64,000 nucleotides of DNA, taken from NCBI GenBank assembly GCA_900544715.1, contig UQWL01000010.1:1-64000 (forward strand), given 5' to 3'. Of the stretch, positions 33,538-42,313 are shown in pieces; positions within the stretch are counted from its first letter, which is position 1, and each line of letters opens with the position of its first letter. The position numbers and the translations under genes are program-made. This DNA comes from an uncultured Oscillospiraceae bacterium (lineage in GTDB: Bacteria; Bacillota; Clostridia; Oscillospirales; Acutalibacteraceae). The notes below the pieces were generated by a model, which worked only from the letters and a program-made list of their open reading frames with translations, ran no database searches and had not been told where the DNA came from.

Positions 33538-35368
33538 CCTGCTCGCCCCCTTCCGGATTTGCTTTGTAATACTGGCTTTGCAGCTCATAGAGCCGGTAGT
33601 ATTTCCCCTTTTGCGCCATGAGCGCATCGTGCGTGCCTTCCTCCACAATTTGCCCGCCCTCCAAATATAAAATCCGGTCGCAGAAGCGGGTGCTGGAAAG
33701 CCGGTGGGAGATATAGAAGGAGGTGCGCCCCTTTGTCAATTCGCTGTATTTGAGATACATCTCGTTCTCCGCAATTGGGTCGAGCGCGGCGGTCGGTTCA
33801 TCGAGAATAATCACCGGTGCATCCTTATAGAGCGCGCGGGCCAGCAGCAACCGCTGCCGCTCCCCGCCGGAAAAATCCACAGCATCTTTATAAACCTGCT
33901 TATCCATCATCGTGCGCAGCCCCTTCGGGAGCCGCGCAATCCGCTCGCTGAGCCCGGCCTGCGCAATGCATTGCTCCACCCTGGCATAATCGATCTTCTC
34001 CTCCACGCAGAGCGCCACATTCTGCGCGACGCTCACAGGCAGGAAGTTGACATCCTGAAACACGGCGGTGAAAAGGCGGTAATAATCATCCCGGCTGAAC
34101 GCCGTGCTTTCCCTGCCGTTCACCCGTATCGCTCCCTTCTCCGGCCGGTAAAGCCCGCACAGGAGCTTCATGCAGGTGGTCTTGCCCGCGCCGTTTAAGC
34201 CTACGAGCGCGATCTTCTCGCCGGGCCGTACCTGAAAGCTGAGGTCTTGCAGCGTGGGCCGTTCGCTGCCCGCGTAAGAGAACTGCACGTGATCGAATGC
34301 GATCTCACAGGGCATCGCATCGCCCCCAGGCAACGGCGCGCCCCCCTCCCGCCGCAGCTGGTCGGGCATTTCTAAAAAGGCGCGGTAATCATTGCACTCC
34401 AGGCTTGCAAGGTGCAGCTCGTTTACCTGCCTGGCCAGCCCAAGCGTCCAGGCGGAGAAGCCGGTGACCAGCCCAAAATAGAGCACAAAATCGGAGGGTG
34501 TGATTCGCCCCCGCAGCACCTGCGTGATCAATACGGCGTAGGCCACGCTGTCGCGCACAAGCGCGAAGAAGGCGATCAATCCGTCGGAGGTTGTCTCCTG
34601 GCGCAAACCTTTCCGCAGCAGTGAGGTATACGCATTCCCCAGCTGTTCAAACAGGCCGCGAAACCAGTGCGCGATGTGATACAGGCGGATATCCTTGCCG
34701 GCCGCAAAATTCTGAGCGGTGTGCGTCAGGTAATCCAGCTTATGCCGGATCAGCATTTGTCTCCTGTCAAATTGGTAAACACGGAAATTGTTCCAGCGCA
34801 AAACCAAAAAGCTTGCCGCCGACATCGCCAGCAGGAAGAGCACCAGCCAAATGCTGAGCGTTGACAAAATGGCCGTATAGGTGAAAATGCCGCTTACATT
34901 CACGCCCAGCGCAATCACCCTCGTCAAAACGGCGGAGCCGCCGGAGCCGTTGCCATATTGGGTAAACGCCGCACAGCGCTGCCGTTTGATTCGGCCCTCC
35001 AGGCTCTCAATATTCTCATAATCCGTATCCAGGGTTTTCAAAAAGCCCTCCGCCTCAAAATGAAACCGCGTCTGTTCGTTGACCAGCATCATCCGCCCGC
35101 CGATGAATTTATCCAGCCAGCAGCATACGCCGTAGATTAAAATGGCGACGCCCACCGTTGTGATCAGCTGCGCGGGCGTCACCCCGCCCGTCAGGCAATC
35201 CACGAGGATTTTCGACAGCACAACGAGAATCAGCGGCGAAATGACCGACGGCGGGATATGGAGCAGGGAGATGAGAATATCCTTTTTGCTCCATCCCCAC
35301 ATTTTCCGCAGCATATAAATCGTATTCTGCCAGGTTGTGTATTTCGGCTTTTCCAGTTCCGGTTTCAA
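33530..35368 (-). CDS. ABC exporter half-transporter (first of pair)
   Basis: About 612 residues, same architecture as its neighbour: membrane domain with WLVLFLLAMSAASFLVL and similar helices, Walker A LVGLNGAGKTTCMKLL, signature DFSGGERQRLLLARAL, Walker B PVIILDEPTAALD, switch His in FYISHRLSS. TTG at 35368 is preferred since GGGGG lies eight bases upstream; ATG codons at 35398 have no ribosome-binding site. A terminator separates it from the two-component genes upstream on the same strand. Confidence 0.87.
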   Translation of the reverse strand: MKPELEKPKYTTWQNTIYMLRKMWGWSKKDILISLLHIPPSVISPLILVVLSKILVDCLTGGVTPAQLITTVGVAILIYGVCCWLDKFIGGRMMLVNEQTRFHFEAEGFLKTLDTDYENIESLEGRIKRQRCAAFTQYGNGSGGSAVLTRVIALGVNVSGIFTYTAILSTLSIWLVLFLLAMSAASFLVLRWNNFRVYQFDRRQMLIRHKLDYLTHTAQNFAAGKDIRLYHIAHWFRGLFEQLGNAYTSLLRKGLRQETTSDGLIAFFALVRDSVAYAVLITQVLRGRITPSDFVLYFGLVTGFSAWTLGLARQVNELHLASLECNDYRAFLEMPDQLRREGGAPLPGGDAMPCEIAFDHVQFSYAGSERPTLQDLSFQVRPGEKIALVGLNGAGKTTCMKLLCGLYRPEKGAIRVNGRESTAFSRDDYYRLFTAVFQDVNFLPVSVAQNVALCVEEKIDYARVEQCIAQAGLSERIARLPKGLRTMMDKQVYKDAVDFSGGERQRLLLARALYKDAPVIILDEPTAALDPIAENEMYLKYSELTKGRTSFYISHRLSSTRFCDRILYLEGGQIVEEGTHDALMAQKGKYYRLYELQSQYYKANPEGGEQDA

Positions 35369-35413
35369 AGTGTATTCCCCCTTTTCTGGCCTCATCATAG
35401 CATAGCCTGACTA

Positions 35414-35456
35414 AAAAGAAAAAAATCGTGCACGAACGGCGTCGCCCTGTGCACGA
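35414..35456 (-). terminator. Terminator after the histidine kinase gene
   Basis: TCGTGCAC (35426-35433) pairs perfectly with GTGCACGA (35449-35456); on the minus strand the stem is followed by a T-rich tract (35414-35425). Confidence 0.8.
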
Positions 35457-35479
35457 ATGGTATATTTCCGATTTCCTGA

Positions 35480-36217
35480 CTACCCGATGGGCAGCATCAC
35501 TTCCGTTGCGAACACGTCGCCCTCATCCTGCCGGTTGCGGTAGCCGCCGTATTTTTCAATCAGCGCGTCCACGCGCCTGAGGCCGAAGCCATGGCTGCCG
35601 GCTTTGGTGGTCTGGTACGCCCCGTTCTGCTTTTTCAGCGCTCCGCCCACGGAATTGCTCACGGAAATGTAGAATTGCCCCTTGAACCTGCCAATATAAA
35701 CGCGGATGAACCGCTCCTGTTGTGCCGCCTGCTTCATGCAGGCCTCCATCGCGTTATCAAGCAGATTTCCGAGGATGACGCACAGATCCGTCTGCGCAAC
35801 CGGAAGCTCCGGTGAAACCGTCGCCTTCGCGTTGACGGAGATGCCCTTTGACTGCGCCATGGAGAGCTTGCTGTTTAAAATCGCGTCCACCATCACGTTG
35901 CCCGTTTTTACCACGGTATCGACGCTCGTCAGATCCTGGTCGAGGGAAGTGAGATATTCCCCAAGCCGGTCCGCCTGCCCCATCGAAAGATAAGCCTTCA
36001 TGGTCTGGATATGGTTGTGATAATCATGCCGCCAGCCGCGCATTTGGCGGTACATATTCTCCACCTCGTGATAGTGCCGCTCTATCAGCTCATTCTGATA
36101 GGCTGCGACGCGCTTCTCCGCGCTGCGGTTGATCAGCCGCCGCACAATAAGCGCCAGCCCCGCCGCCAGCAGGAGCAACAGTATCACCGCGCCCGCGATC
36201 AAAAGCCCGTTTTTCAT
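35480..36217 (-). CDS. Sensor histidine kinase with GHKL ATPase domain (AgrC/LytS-related class)
   Basis: A 245-residue kinase with a single N-terminal membrane helix (about residues 4-26, LLIAGAVILLLLLAAGLALIV), a short cytoplasmic coiled coil, the phospho-acceptor box MRGWRHDYHNHIQTM (His near 64), an N box in VILGNLLDNAMEAC and a G box in GSHGFGLRRVDALIEKYGG. With only one membrane helix it lacks the usual multi-pass sensor, so sensing may depend on a partner. The ATG overlaps the response-regulator stop (ATGA). Confidence 0.85.
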   Translation of the reverse strand: MKNGLLIAGAVILLLLLAAGLALIVRRLINRSAEKRVAAYQNELIERHYHEVENMYRQMRGWRHDYHNHIQTMKAYLSMGQADRLGEYLTSLDQDLTSVDTVVKTGNVMVDAILNSKLSMAQSKGISVNAKATVSPELPVAQTDLCVILGNLLDNAMEACMKQAAQQERFIRVYIGRFKGQFYISVSNSVGGALKKQNGAYQTTKAGSHGFGLRRVDALIEKYGGYRNRQDEGDVFATEVMLPIG

Positions 36218-36927
36218 GATTCTTCCCCTTTAAAAAACCGGATAAACGCATCATTCACCGCCGCATACAGCCGCCGACTGACCGGAAGCCTTTCCCCGCT
36301 GTCGAGCGTCAGCTCCGATTTGTCAATCCGGCGGATCTGCCGAAGGTTGACCAGATACGAGCGGTGGCAGCGGATGAACGGTTCCCCTGCAAGCTCCTTC
36401 TCCAATTCGCCGATGCTCGCCTGCGCCTCCAGCCCGCCCTCACCTGTATGAATGCATACTGTGTGCGCAAAGGCCTCCGCATAAAAAATATCGTCTGCGC
36501 AAAAGCGCGTCTGCACGCCCGCAACAGGCAAAAGCAGCTGCTTCGGCACACGGCGCAGCTGTGCCGCCGCTTTATCGAGGCAGGCAAAGAGCTTTGCCTC
36601 ATCCACCGGCTTGATGAGATAATGCAGGGCGGCTACATCATACCCATCGGCTGCGAATTCCGCCGTGCCTGTGATGAAAATAATCGCGCATTTTTCATCT
36701 GTCTCACGAATTCTCCGCGCCAAGGTCACGCCATCCAGCCCCTGCATCTGGATATCGAGCAGGAGCACGTCAAAGCGCGGATTTTCCGCCCACTCGAACC
36801 ACAGCGCCTGCGCGCTGGGAAAGCACTGTGCGTTTACCGGCTCCCCTCTGCTCTCCCCCCACTGGTTTACGAGTGCATCCAAGTATTCCAGCATGGCGGG
36901 TTCGTCATCACAGATTGCAATTTGCAA
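36214..36927 (-). CDS. LytTR-family response regulator
   Basis: A 237-residue regulator. The receiver domain (residues 1-125) has IAICDDEPAMLEYL, phospho-acceptor DVLLLDIQMQGLDG and the switch Lys in YLIKPVDEAKLFACL; the LytTR DNA-binding domain follows (IFYAEAFAHTVCIHT, GEPFIRCHRSYLVNLRQIRRID). TTG at 36927 is chosen because GAAAGGAAGG lies nine bases upstream; longer upstream frames lack a site. Forms a pair with the GHKL kinase; likely targets are direct repeats upstream of the neighbouring exporter genes, but I could not confirm them. Confidence 0.87.
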   Translation of the reverse strand: MQIAICDDEPAMLEYLDALVNQWGESRGEPVNAQCFPSAQALWFEWAENPRFDVLLLDIQMQGLDGVTLARRIRETDEKCAIIFITGTAEFAADGYDVAALHYLIKPVDEAKLFACLDKAAAQLRRVPKQLLLPVAGVQTRFCADDIFYAEAFAHTVCIHTGEGGLEAQASIGELEKELAGEPFIRCHRSYLVNLRQIRRIDKSELTLDSGERLPVSRRLYAAVNDAFIRFFKGEES

Positions 36928-37174
36928 AGCCGTAACCCTTCCTTTCTTTTCCCACAAAGGCCCGAAGCGTTCCCAGGGATTGCCCAATTCTTTCCGTTGA
37001 CCCATTATAACATCCTCTGGAAGAGGGCACAACAGACGTATTCTACAGAAAAGCCGTTTTAAAAGAGAAAAAATTGAAAATACCCGTTTTTTCTCCTTCA
37101 AAAAGGTGGTAAAATGAAGCGTGAAAAATAATGGCCGCGGGTCGAAAAAACGTGGCAACAGGAGTTGATGAACA

Positions 37175-38041
37175 GTGGCAGAATTTATTCTCTCCGCCTT
37201 TTCGGACGAGGCGGGCATCGATCTGGACGAGCAGATCAGTGCGTGCCATGCAAACGGCATCACGCACATGGAGCTTCGCGGCCTGCCCCAGGGCAATATC
37301 TCCACGCTGACAACGGACGACGCGTGGGTGCTCAAGGCAAAGCTCGATTCCGAGGGCATGCGGGTTTCCGCAATCGGTTCTCCCTATGGCAAAATTAATA
37401 TCGCGGATGATTTCGAGCCGCATTTTGCAGCCTTCCAGAACACGGTCGAGGTCGCAAAAATCCTCGGCTGCCACCTGATCCGCATGTTCAGCTTTTACTT
37501 TGACGAAGGCCAAAGCTATGAGGCTTATCGGGATGAGATGTTCTCCCGCGTCGGCAGAATGGCAGACTACGCGCTTGAACACAGCGTGTTGTGCTGCCAT
37601 GAAAACGAAAAGGGCATCTACGGCGATACCGCCGAGCGTTGCCTCGACCTTTACCAACATTTTGAGGGTCGGCTCGCGGGCGTATTCGACCCGGCGAACT
37701 TCATCCAATGCGGCGTGCGTCCACTGGAAGCCTATGAAATGCTTGAGCCCTATCTCCTTTATATGCACGTCAAGGACGCTAAAATGGCGGACGGCAGCGT
37801 AACCCCGGCGGGCGCAGGAGACGGACATGTCGGTGAAATCCTGCGCCGTTTTCAAAAGATGGAGGGCAAACGTTTTCTCTCCCTTGAACCGCATTTGAAG
37901 GTTTTTGAAGGCCTTTCCGCGCTGGAAAAGGGCAATGAAACGGCACAGAAGATGGAGCAATATACTTACCCCACCAACCGCGCGGCGTTTGACGCGGCGG
38001 CGCAGGCCATGCACAGGCTGCTTGACGGCCTGAACGCCTGA
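37175..38041 (+). CDS. Sugar phosphate isomerase/epimerase-like TIM-barrel protein
   Basis: A 288-residue xylose-isomerase-like (AP endonuclease 2) barrel. Likely metal ligands are Glu in CHENEKGIYG, Asp in GVFDPANFIQCG, His in MHVKDAK and Glu in FLSLEPHLK, consistent with isomerases/epimerases such as IolE, or with the beta-eliminating partners of Gfo/Idh/MocA dehydrogenases. GTG at 37175 follows AGGAGTTGATG. First gene of the seven-gene uronate operon; the next gene starts 28 bases after its stop. The exact reaction is not readable. Confidence 0.85.
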   Translation: MAEFILSAFSDEAGIDLDEQISACHANGITHMELRGLPQGNISTLTTDDAWVLKAKLDSEGMRVSAIGSPYGKINIADDFEPHFAAFQNTVEVAKILGCHLIRMFSFYFDEGQSYEAYRDEMFSRVGRMADYALEHSVLCCHENEKGIYGDTAERCLDLYQHFEGRLAGVFDPANFIQCGVRPLEAYEMLEPYLLYMHVKDAKMADGSVTPAGAGDGHVGEILRRFQKMEGKRFLSLEPHLKVFEGLSALEKGNETAQKMEQYTYPTNRAAFDAAAQAMHRLLDGLNA

Positions 38042-38069
38042 ATGGGGAATACGGAAAGGATGAATGTTT

Positions 38070-39245
38070 ATGCAGCAGGTACGCTTCGGCATCGTCGGCG
38101 TTGGCAATATGGGCTCGGCCCACCTTGCGCATATTCTCAGCGGCAACGTGCCGGAACTCAAAGTGACCGCCGTGGCGGATATCAGCCCCGCCCGGTTAGA
38201 GGCCGCGAAAAAGGCAGCCGAACAGGCCGGCCAGCCGGTCGAAACCTTCTCCTCAGCATCCGCGCTTTTTAACAGCGGGCTGTGCGATGCGGTGATCATC
38301 GCGACCCCGCACTACGATCATCCCCCGCTTGTCATCGAGGCGCTCGCGCACAAGCTCCACGTTATCACGGAAAAACCCGCTGGCGTATACACAAAGCAGG
38401 TGCGCGAGATGAACGAGGCGGCGGCGAAAAGCGATAAGATTTTCGCTGTGATGTTCAACCAGCGCACAAATCATATTTACCGCAAGATGAAAGAGCTCGT
38501 AGGAAGCGGGAAATATGGCGAGATCCGCCGCACCAATTGGATCATCACCGATTGGTTCCGCTGCCAATCCTATTATAATTCCGGCGGCTGGCGCGCCACC
38601 TGGGCGGGCGAAGGCGGCGGCGTGCTATTAAACCAGTGCCCGCACAACCTCGACCTGTGGCAGTGGATCTGCGGTATGCCGTCAAAGGTGCGCGCCTTCT
38701 GCAAGGAGGGCCATTTCCACGAGATCGAGGTGGAGGACGATGTGACCGCCTATGTGGAGTATCCAAACGGCGCGACCGGCGTTTTCATCTCCACCACTGG
38801 CGAATTCCCCGGCACGAACCGGTTTGAGATTGTACTCGACCGGGCGACGATCCTCTGTGAGAACGGCAAACTCTCCGTTTTTGAGCTGAAGGATTCCCAG
38901 CAGCATTTTATCGACACCTGCCCGGAGGGCTTCGGCCGGATGGATGGGTGCTTTATCGACATTGAAACGGACGGCGAAAACCCGCAGCACGACGGCGTCC
39001 TACGAGCCTTCGCGGCGGCTATCCTGCGCGGCGAGCCGCTCATTGCGCGCGGCGAGGAGGGAATCAACGGTTTAACGCTCTCCAATGCGATGTTCCTCTC
39101 CTCCTGGCTGAATGAAACGGTTACGCTCCCGCTCGACGAGGACTTATTCTATGCGGAGCTGAAAAAGCGGATTGATTCCTCCAAAGCCAAAAAGGAAAGC
39201 AAAGACGCCGTCGTATTCAATGTGGAAGGGACGTTCGGCTCCTAA
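38070..39245 (+). CDS. Gfo/Idh/MocA family NAD(P)-dependent oxidoreductase (first copy)
   Basis: A 391-residue dehydrogenase: Rossmann motif FGIVGVGNMGSAHLAHI, cofactor/substrate motif VITEKPAGVYTKQ with the conserved Lys, and the substrate motif GGGVLLNQCPHNLDLWQW with the catalytic His. The C-terminal domain is the usual open beta-sheet. ATG at 38070 is preferred seven bases after GAAAGGATG; the ATG at 38064 is too close. It differs strongly from the second copy downstream, so they probably act on different carbons or intermediates. Confidence 0.9.
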   Translation: MQQVRFGIVGVGNMGSAHLAHILSGNVPELKVTAVADISPARLEAAKKAAEQAGQPVETFSSASALFNSGLCDAVIIATPHYDHPPLVIEALAHKLHVITEKPAGVYTKQVREMNEAAAKSDKIFAVMFNQRTNHIYRKMKELVGSGKYGEIRRTNWIITDWFRCQSYYNSGGWRATWAGEGGGVLLNQCPHNLDLWQWICGMPSKVRAFCKEGHFHEIEVEDDVTAYVEYPNGATGVFISTTGEFPGTNRFEIVLDRATILCENGKLSVFELKDSQQHFIDTCPEGFGRMDGCFIDIETDGENPQHDGVLRAFAAAILRGEPLIARGEEGINGLTLSNAMFLSSWLNETVTLPLDEDLFYAELKKRIDSSKAKKESKDAVVFNVEGTFGS

Positions 39246-39279
39246 AAAGAAGCCTTACAGGAAAGGATGGTCATTGTTT

Positions 39280-40302
39280 ATGCTGCGAGCTGCCATCATC
39301 GGCTGTGGCGGGATTGCGCAGGTGCACGCCCAAGCGCTCAGTGAACGCCCGGATACCCATCTGGTTGCCGCTGCCGATTGCCGTTTAGAACGGGCGGAGG
39401 CGCTCTGCGCCCGCTTTGGAGGAGCCCCTTACCAGAGCTTTCGCGAGCTGCTCCAGCGGGAACAGCCGGACGTGATCCATCTCTGCACGCCGCATTCCCT
39501 GCACGTGCCCATGGCAGAAGAGGCGCTGGGCAGCAGCATCCACGTCCTCTCGGAAAAGCCAGCCGCAATCTCTCCCGATCAGCTCCAAAGGCTGCGCGAT
39601 ACGGCAAAGCGATCACCTGCGCAGTATGGCGTGTGCTTTCAAAACCGCTATAACCCCTGCGTGCAGGTGGCGAAGGAGCGCATCGCCTCCGGCGCTTCCG
39701 GCAAAATCCTAGCCGTGCGCGCTTTCGTCACTTGGAGCCGGGAGGCGCCCTACTATACGGAGAGTGGCTGGCGAGGCACGCTCCAAAAAGAGGGCGGCGG
39801 CGTGCTGACCAATCAGGCCATCCACACGCTCGACCTGGTGCATTACCTCGGCGGCGAAATCGTCGCGGTCAGCGGTCAGATTTTCAACGAGCATCTGCGG
39901 GGCGTGATCGAAGTGGAGGATACCGCCTGCGCCCTGCTGCAATATGAAAGCGGCGCCGCCGGCATATTTTACGCAACAACCGCCTATAATCAAAACGCGC
40001 CCGTGCAGCTGGAGTTTGTCTGCGAACAGGAAACGCTCCGCCTCGAGGGGCCGAATCTCTACCGTCTCGACGGAAACAACTTTACACTGCTATGCGGCGA
40101 AGAGGAGCACACGCCCGGCAAAGCCTACTGGGGCTTGAGCCACGCGCGGCTGATCGATGCATTTTACCGCTCCCTCCTGCCGGGCGGTGAATCCTTTCCC
40201 ATCGGCGCAGAAGAGGGTGGCCGAGCAAGCGAACTGCTCTTCTCCCTGTATGCTCAGAATGGGATTGACTATGAATCGCTCCCTCTGGATGAAACGATTT
40301 AA
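39280..40302 (+). CDS. Gfo/Idh/MocA family NAD(P)-dependent oxidoreductase (second copy)
   Basis: A 340-residue dehydrogenase with Rossmann motif AIIGCGGIAQVHAQAL, VLSEKPAAISPDQL and the substrate motif GGGVLTNQAIHTLDLVHYLGG. It is about 50 residues shorter than the first copy and lacks that protein's C-terminal lysine-rich end. ATG at 39280 follows GAAAGGATG at spacing 10. It lies 34 bases after the first copy and 29 before uxuA, so it is co-transcribed. Confidence 0.9.
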   Translation: MLRAAIIGCGGIAQVHAQALSERPDTHLVAAADCRLERAEALCARFGGAPYQSFRELLQREQPDVIHLCTPHSLHVPMAEEALGSSIHVLSEKPAAISPDQLQRLRDTAKRSPAQYGVCFQNRYNPCVQVAKERIASGASGKILAVRAFVTWSREAPYYTESGWRGTLQKEGGGVLTNQAIHTLDLVHYLGGEIVAVSGQIFNEHLRGVIEVEDTACALLQYESGAAGIFYATTAYNQNAPVQLEFVCEQETLRLEGPNLYRLDGNNFTLLCGEEEHTPGKAYWGLSHARLIDAFYRSLLPGGESFPIGAEEGGRASELLFSLYAQNGIDYESLPLDETI

Positions 40303-40331
40303 AAAAATTTAAATAGGAACAAGGTGATTAC

Positions 40332-41393
40332 ATGCAAATGACAATGCGCTGGTTCGGCGCGGAGAAGGATACCGTCACCCTCGAGCAGATCCGGCAGGTG
40401 CCGGGCGTACAGGGCGTGGTGCCCGCCCTGCACGACCTGCCCGCGGGCGAGGCGTGGCCGCTCGACCGCATTCTGAAGATGAAGGCGGAGATCGAGGCCG
40501 CGGGGCTCACGATGGAATGCATTGAAAGCGTAAACGTCCATGAGGATATCAAATTGGGCGCGCCCTCCGCTGAGCGATATATTGAGAATTATAAAACCTC
40601 TATCCGCAACCTTGCAAAGGCCGGGGTGAAGGTGATCTGCTACAACTTTATGCCCATCTTTGATTGGACGCGCACTGATCTCGCTATGCGGATGGGGGAT
40701 GGCGCCACCTGCCTCTCCTACGACGGGGCGCAGATCGAAGGCAAAAGCCCGGAGGACATGTTCCGCGAGATCGACGAGCACTCCAACGGCTACGCCATGC
40801 CCGGCTGGGAAACGGAGCGGATGGGCGAGATCAAGGATTTATTCCAAAAATACAAGGGCGTAACGGATGAGGATCTCTGGCGCAACCTCCAGCACTTTTT
40901 GGAGGAGATCATCCCCGTCTGTGAGGAATGCGACGTAAAAATGGCCATCCATCCGGACGATCCGCCATGGGGCATCTTCGGCCTGCCGCGCATCATCACG
41001 GATATCAACGCGCTGCACCGCTTTTTAAAGCTGGTGGACAGCCCGTATAATGGCCTCACTTTCTGCACAGGCTCGCTCGGCGCGAGTAAAGGCAATGACC
41101 TGCCCGCTATGGTCCGCGAGGTGGGTGATCGCATCTATTTTGCTCATCTGCGCAATGTAAAGGTGGAAGGTAACCGCTTTCATGAAACCTCCCACCTCTC
41201 CTCAGATGGCTCGCTCGATATGTATGAAATCGTCAAGGCGCTTCAGGACGTGGGCTTTGACGGCTATATCCGCCCCGACCATGGACGCATGCTGTGGAAC
41301 GAAGTCGCCCGGCCGGGCTATGGGCTCTATGACCGCGCATTGGGCGCGGCGTATCTCAACGGCCTGTGGGAGGCCGTTTCCAAAAGCAGATAG
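40332..41393 (+). CDS. uxuA: Mannonate dehydratase
   Basis: A 353-residue enzyme converting D-mannonate to 2-keto-3-deoxygluconate. Recognised by MTMRWFGAEKDTVTLEQIRQ, GVVPALHDLPAGEAW, ESVNVHEDIKLG, YNFMPIFDWTRTDL, MAIHPDDPPWGIFGLPRI, FCTGSLG and IYFAHLRNVK, with the closing IRPDHGRMLW. ATG at 40332 follows AAGGTG. Central enzyme of hexuronate degradation in this operon. Confidence 0.96.
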   Translation: MQMTMRWFGAEKDTVTLEQIRQVPGVQGVVPALHDLPAGEAWPLDRILKMKAEIEAAGLTMECIESVNVHEDIKLGAPSAERYIENYKTSIRNLAKAGVKVICYNFMPIFDWTRTDLAMRMGDGATCLSYDGAQIEGKSPEDMFREIDEHSNGYAMPGWETERMGEIKDLFQKYKGVTDEDLWRNLQHFLEEIIPVCEECDVKMAIHPDDPPWGIFGLPRIITDINALHRFLKLVDSPYNGLTFCTGSLGASKGNDLPAMVREVGDRIYFAHLRNVKVEGNRFHETSHLSSDGSLDMYEIVKALQDVGFDGYIRPDHGRMLWNEVARPGYGLYDRALGAAYLNGLWEAVSKSR

Positions 41394-41427
41394 GACACCA
41401 CCAAACCAATCAGGAAGGATGAATCTC

Positions 41428-42279
41428 ATGATCAGACACGAGAATTTAAAAGGCCGCGTGGCGGTTGTCACCGGCGGCGGCGGAGTGCTGTGCAGTTCCT
41501 TTGCGAAGGATCTCGCGGCCTCCGGTGTGAAGGTGGCAGTGCTCGATATCCGCAAGGAGGCGGCGCAGGCCGTTGCGGATGAGATCAAATCATCCGGCGG
41601 CGAGGCAATCGGCGTTGCGTGCGACGTGCTCAGCGCGGAGAGCCTGGAACAGGCGCGGCAGGCGGTAACGAAAAGCTTCGGCACCTGCGATATCCTCTTA
41701 AACGGCGCGGGTGGTAACTCCCCGCTCGGCACAACGACGAAGGAGACGCTGGAGCCGGCGGATTTACAGCAGAAGGCGGAAGGCGTAAAGACCTTCTTCG
41801 ACCTCGATGCAAAGGGCATTGAATTCGTTTTTAACCTCAATTTCCTCGGCACGCTGCTCACAACGCAAGCCTTTGCCAAGGATATGGTCGGCAAGGAACA
41901 CGCCTGCATCCTAAACGTATCCTCCATGAACGCCTACCGCCCCCTCACCAAAATCCCGGCCTACTCGGCGGCAAAGGCGGCGGTCTCGAATTTCACGCAG
42001 TTCATGGCCGTACACTTTGCGGACGTAGGCATCCGCGTCAACGCAATCGCGCCCGGATTTTTCTCCACCAATCAGAATAAAACGCTGCTCTATCACAAAG
42101 ATGGCTCCCTCACCCCCCGCAGCGAAAAAATTCTTTCCCACACGCCACTGCGCCGTTTCGGCGTGCCGGCGGATTTGACAGGCACGCTGCTCTACCTCTG
42201 CGATGAGGAATATGCGGGCTTTATCACCGGCATCATCGTCCCCGTTGACGGGGGTTTCTCGGCTTATTCCGGCGTATAA
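41428..42279 (+). CDS. uxuB: SDR-family D-mannonate oxidoreductase (fructuronate reductase)
   Basis: A 283-residue short-chain dehydrogenase: cofactor motif GRVAVVTGGGGVLCSSFA, acidic VAVLDIRKEA for NAD(H), GAGGNS in place of NNAG, and catalytic Tyr179/Lys183 in PAYSAAKAAVS; Ser in LNVSSMNAYRPL. Bacillus UxuB is also an SDR protein, and the position between uxuA and kdgK supports reduction of D-fructuronate to D-mannonate. ATG at 41428 follows GGAAGGATG. Substrate assignment rests on context. Confidence 0.85.
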   Translation: MIRHENLKGRVAVVTGGGGVLCSSFAKDLAASGVKVAVLDIRKEAAQAVADEIKSSGGEAIGVACDVLSAESLEQARQAVTKSFGTCDILLNGAGGNSPLGTTTKETLEPADLQQKAEGVKTFFDLDAKGIEFVFNLNFLGTLLTTQAFAKDMVGKEHACILNVSSMNAYRPLTKIPAYSAAKAAVSNFTQFMAVHFADVGIRVNAIAPGFFSTNQNKTLLYHKDGSLTPRSEKILSHTPLRRFGVPADLTGTLLYLCDEEYAGFITGIIVPVDGGFSAYSGV

Positions 42280-42313
42280 ACACAAACATTTTTTCGGCAA
42301 AGGATGGTTGACA

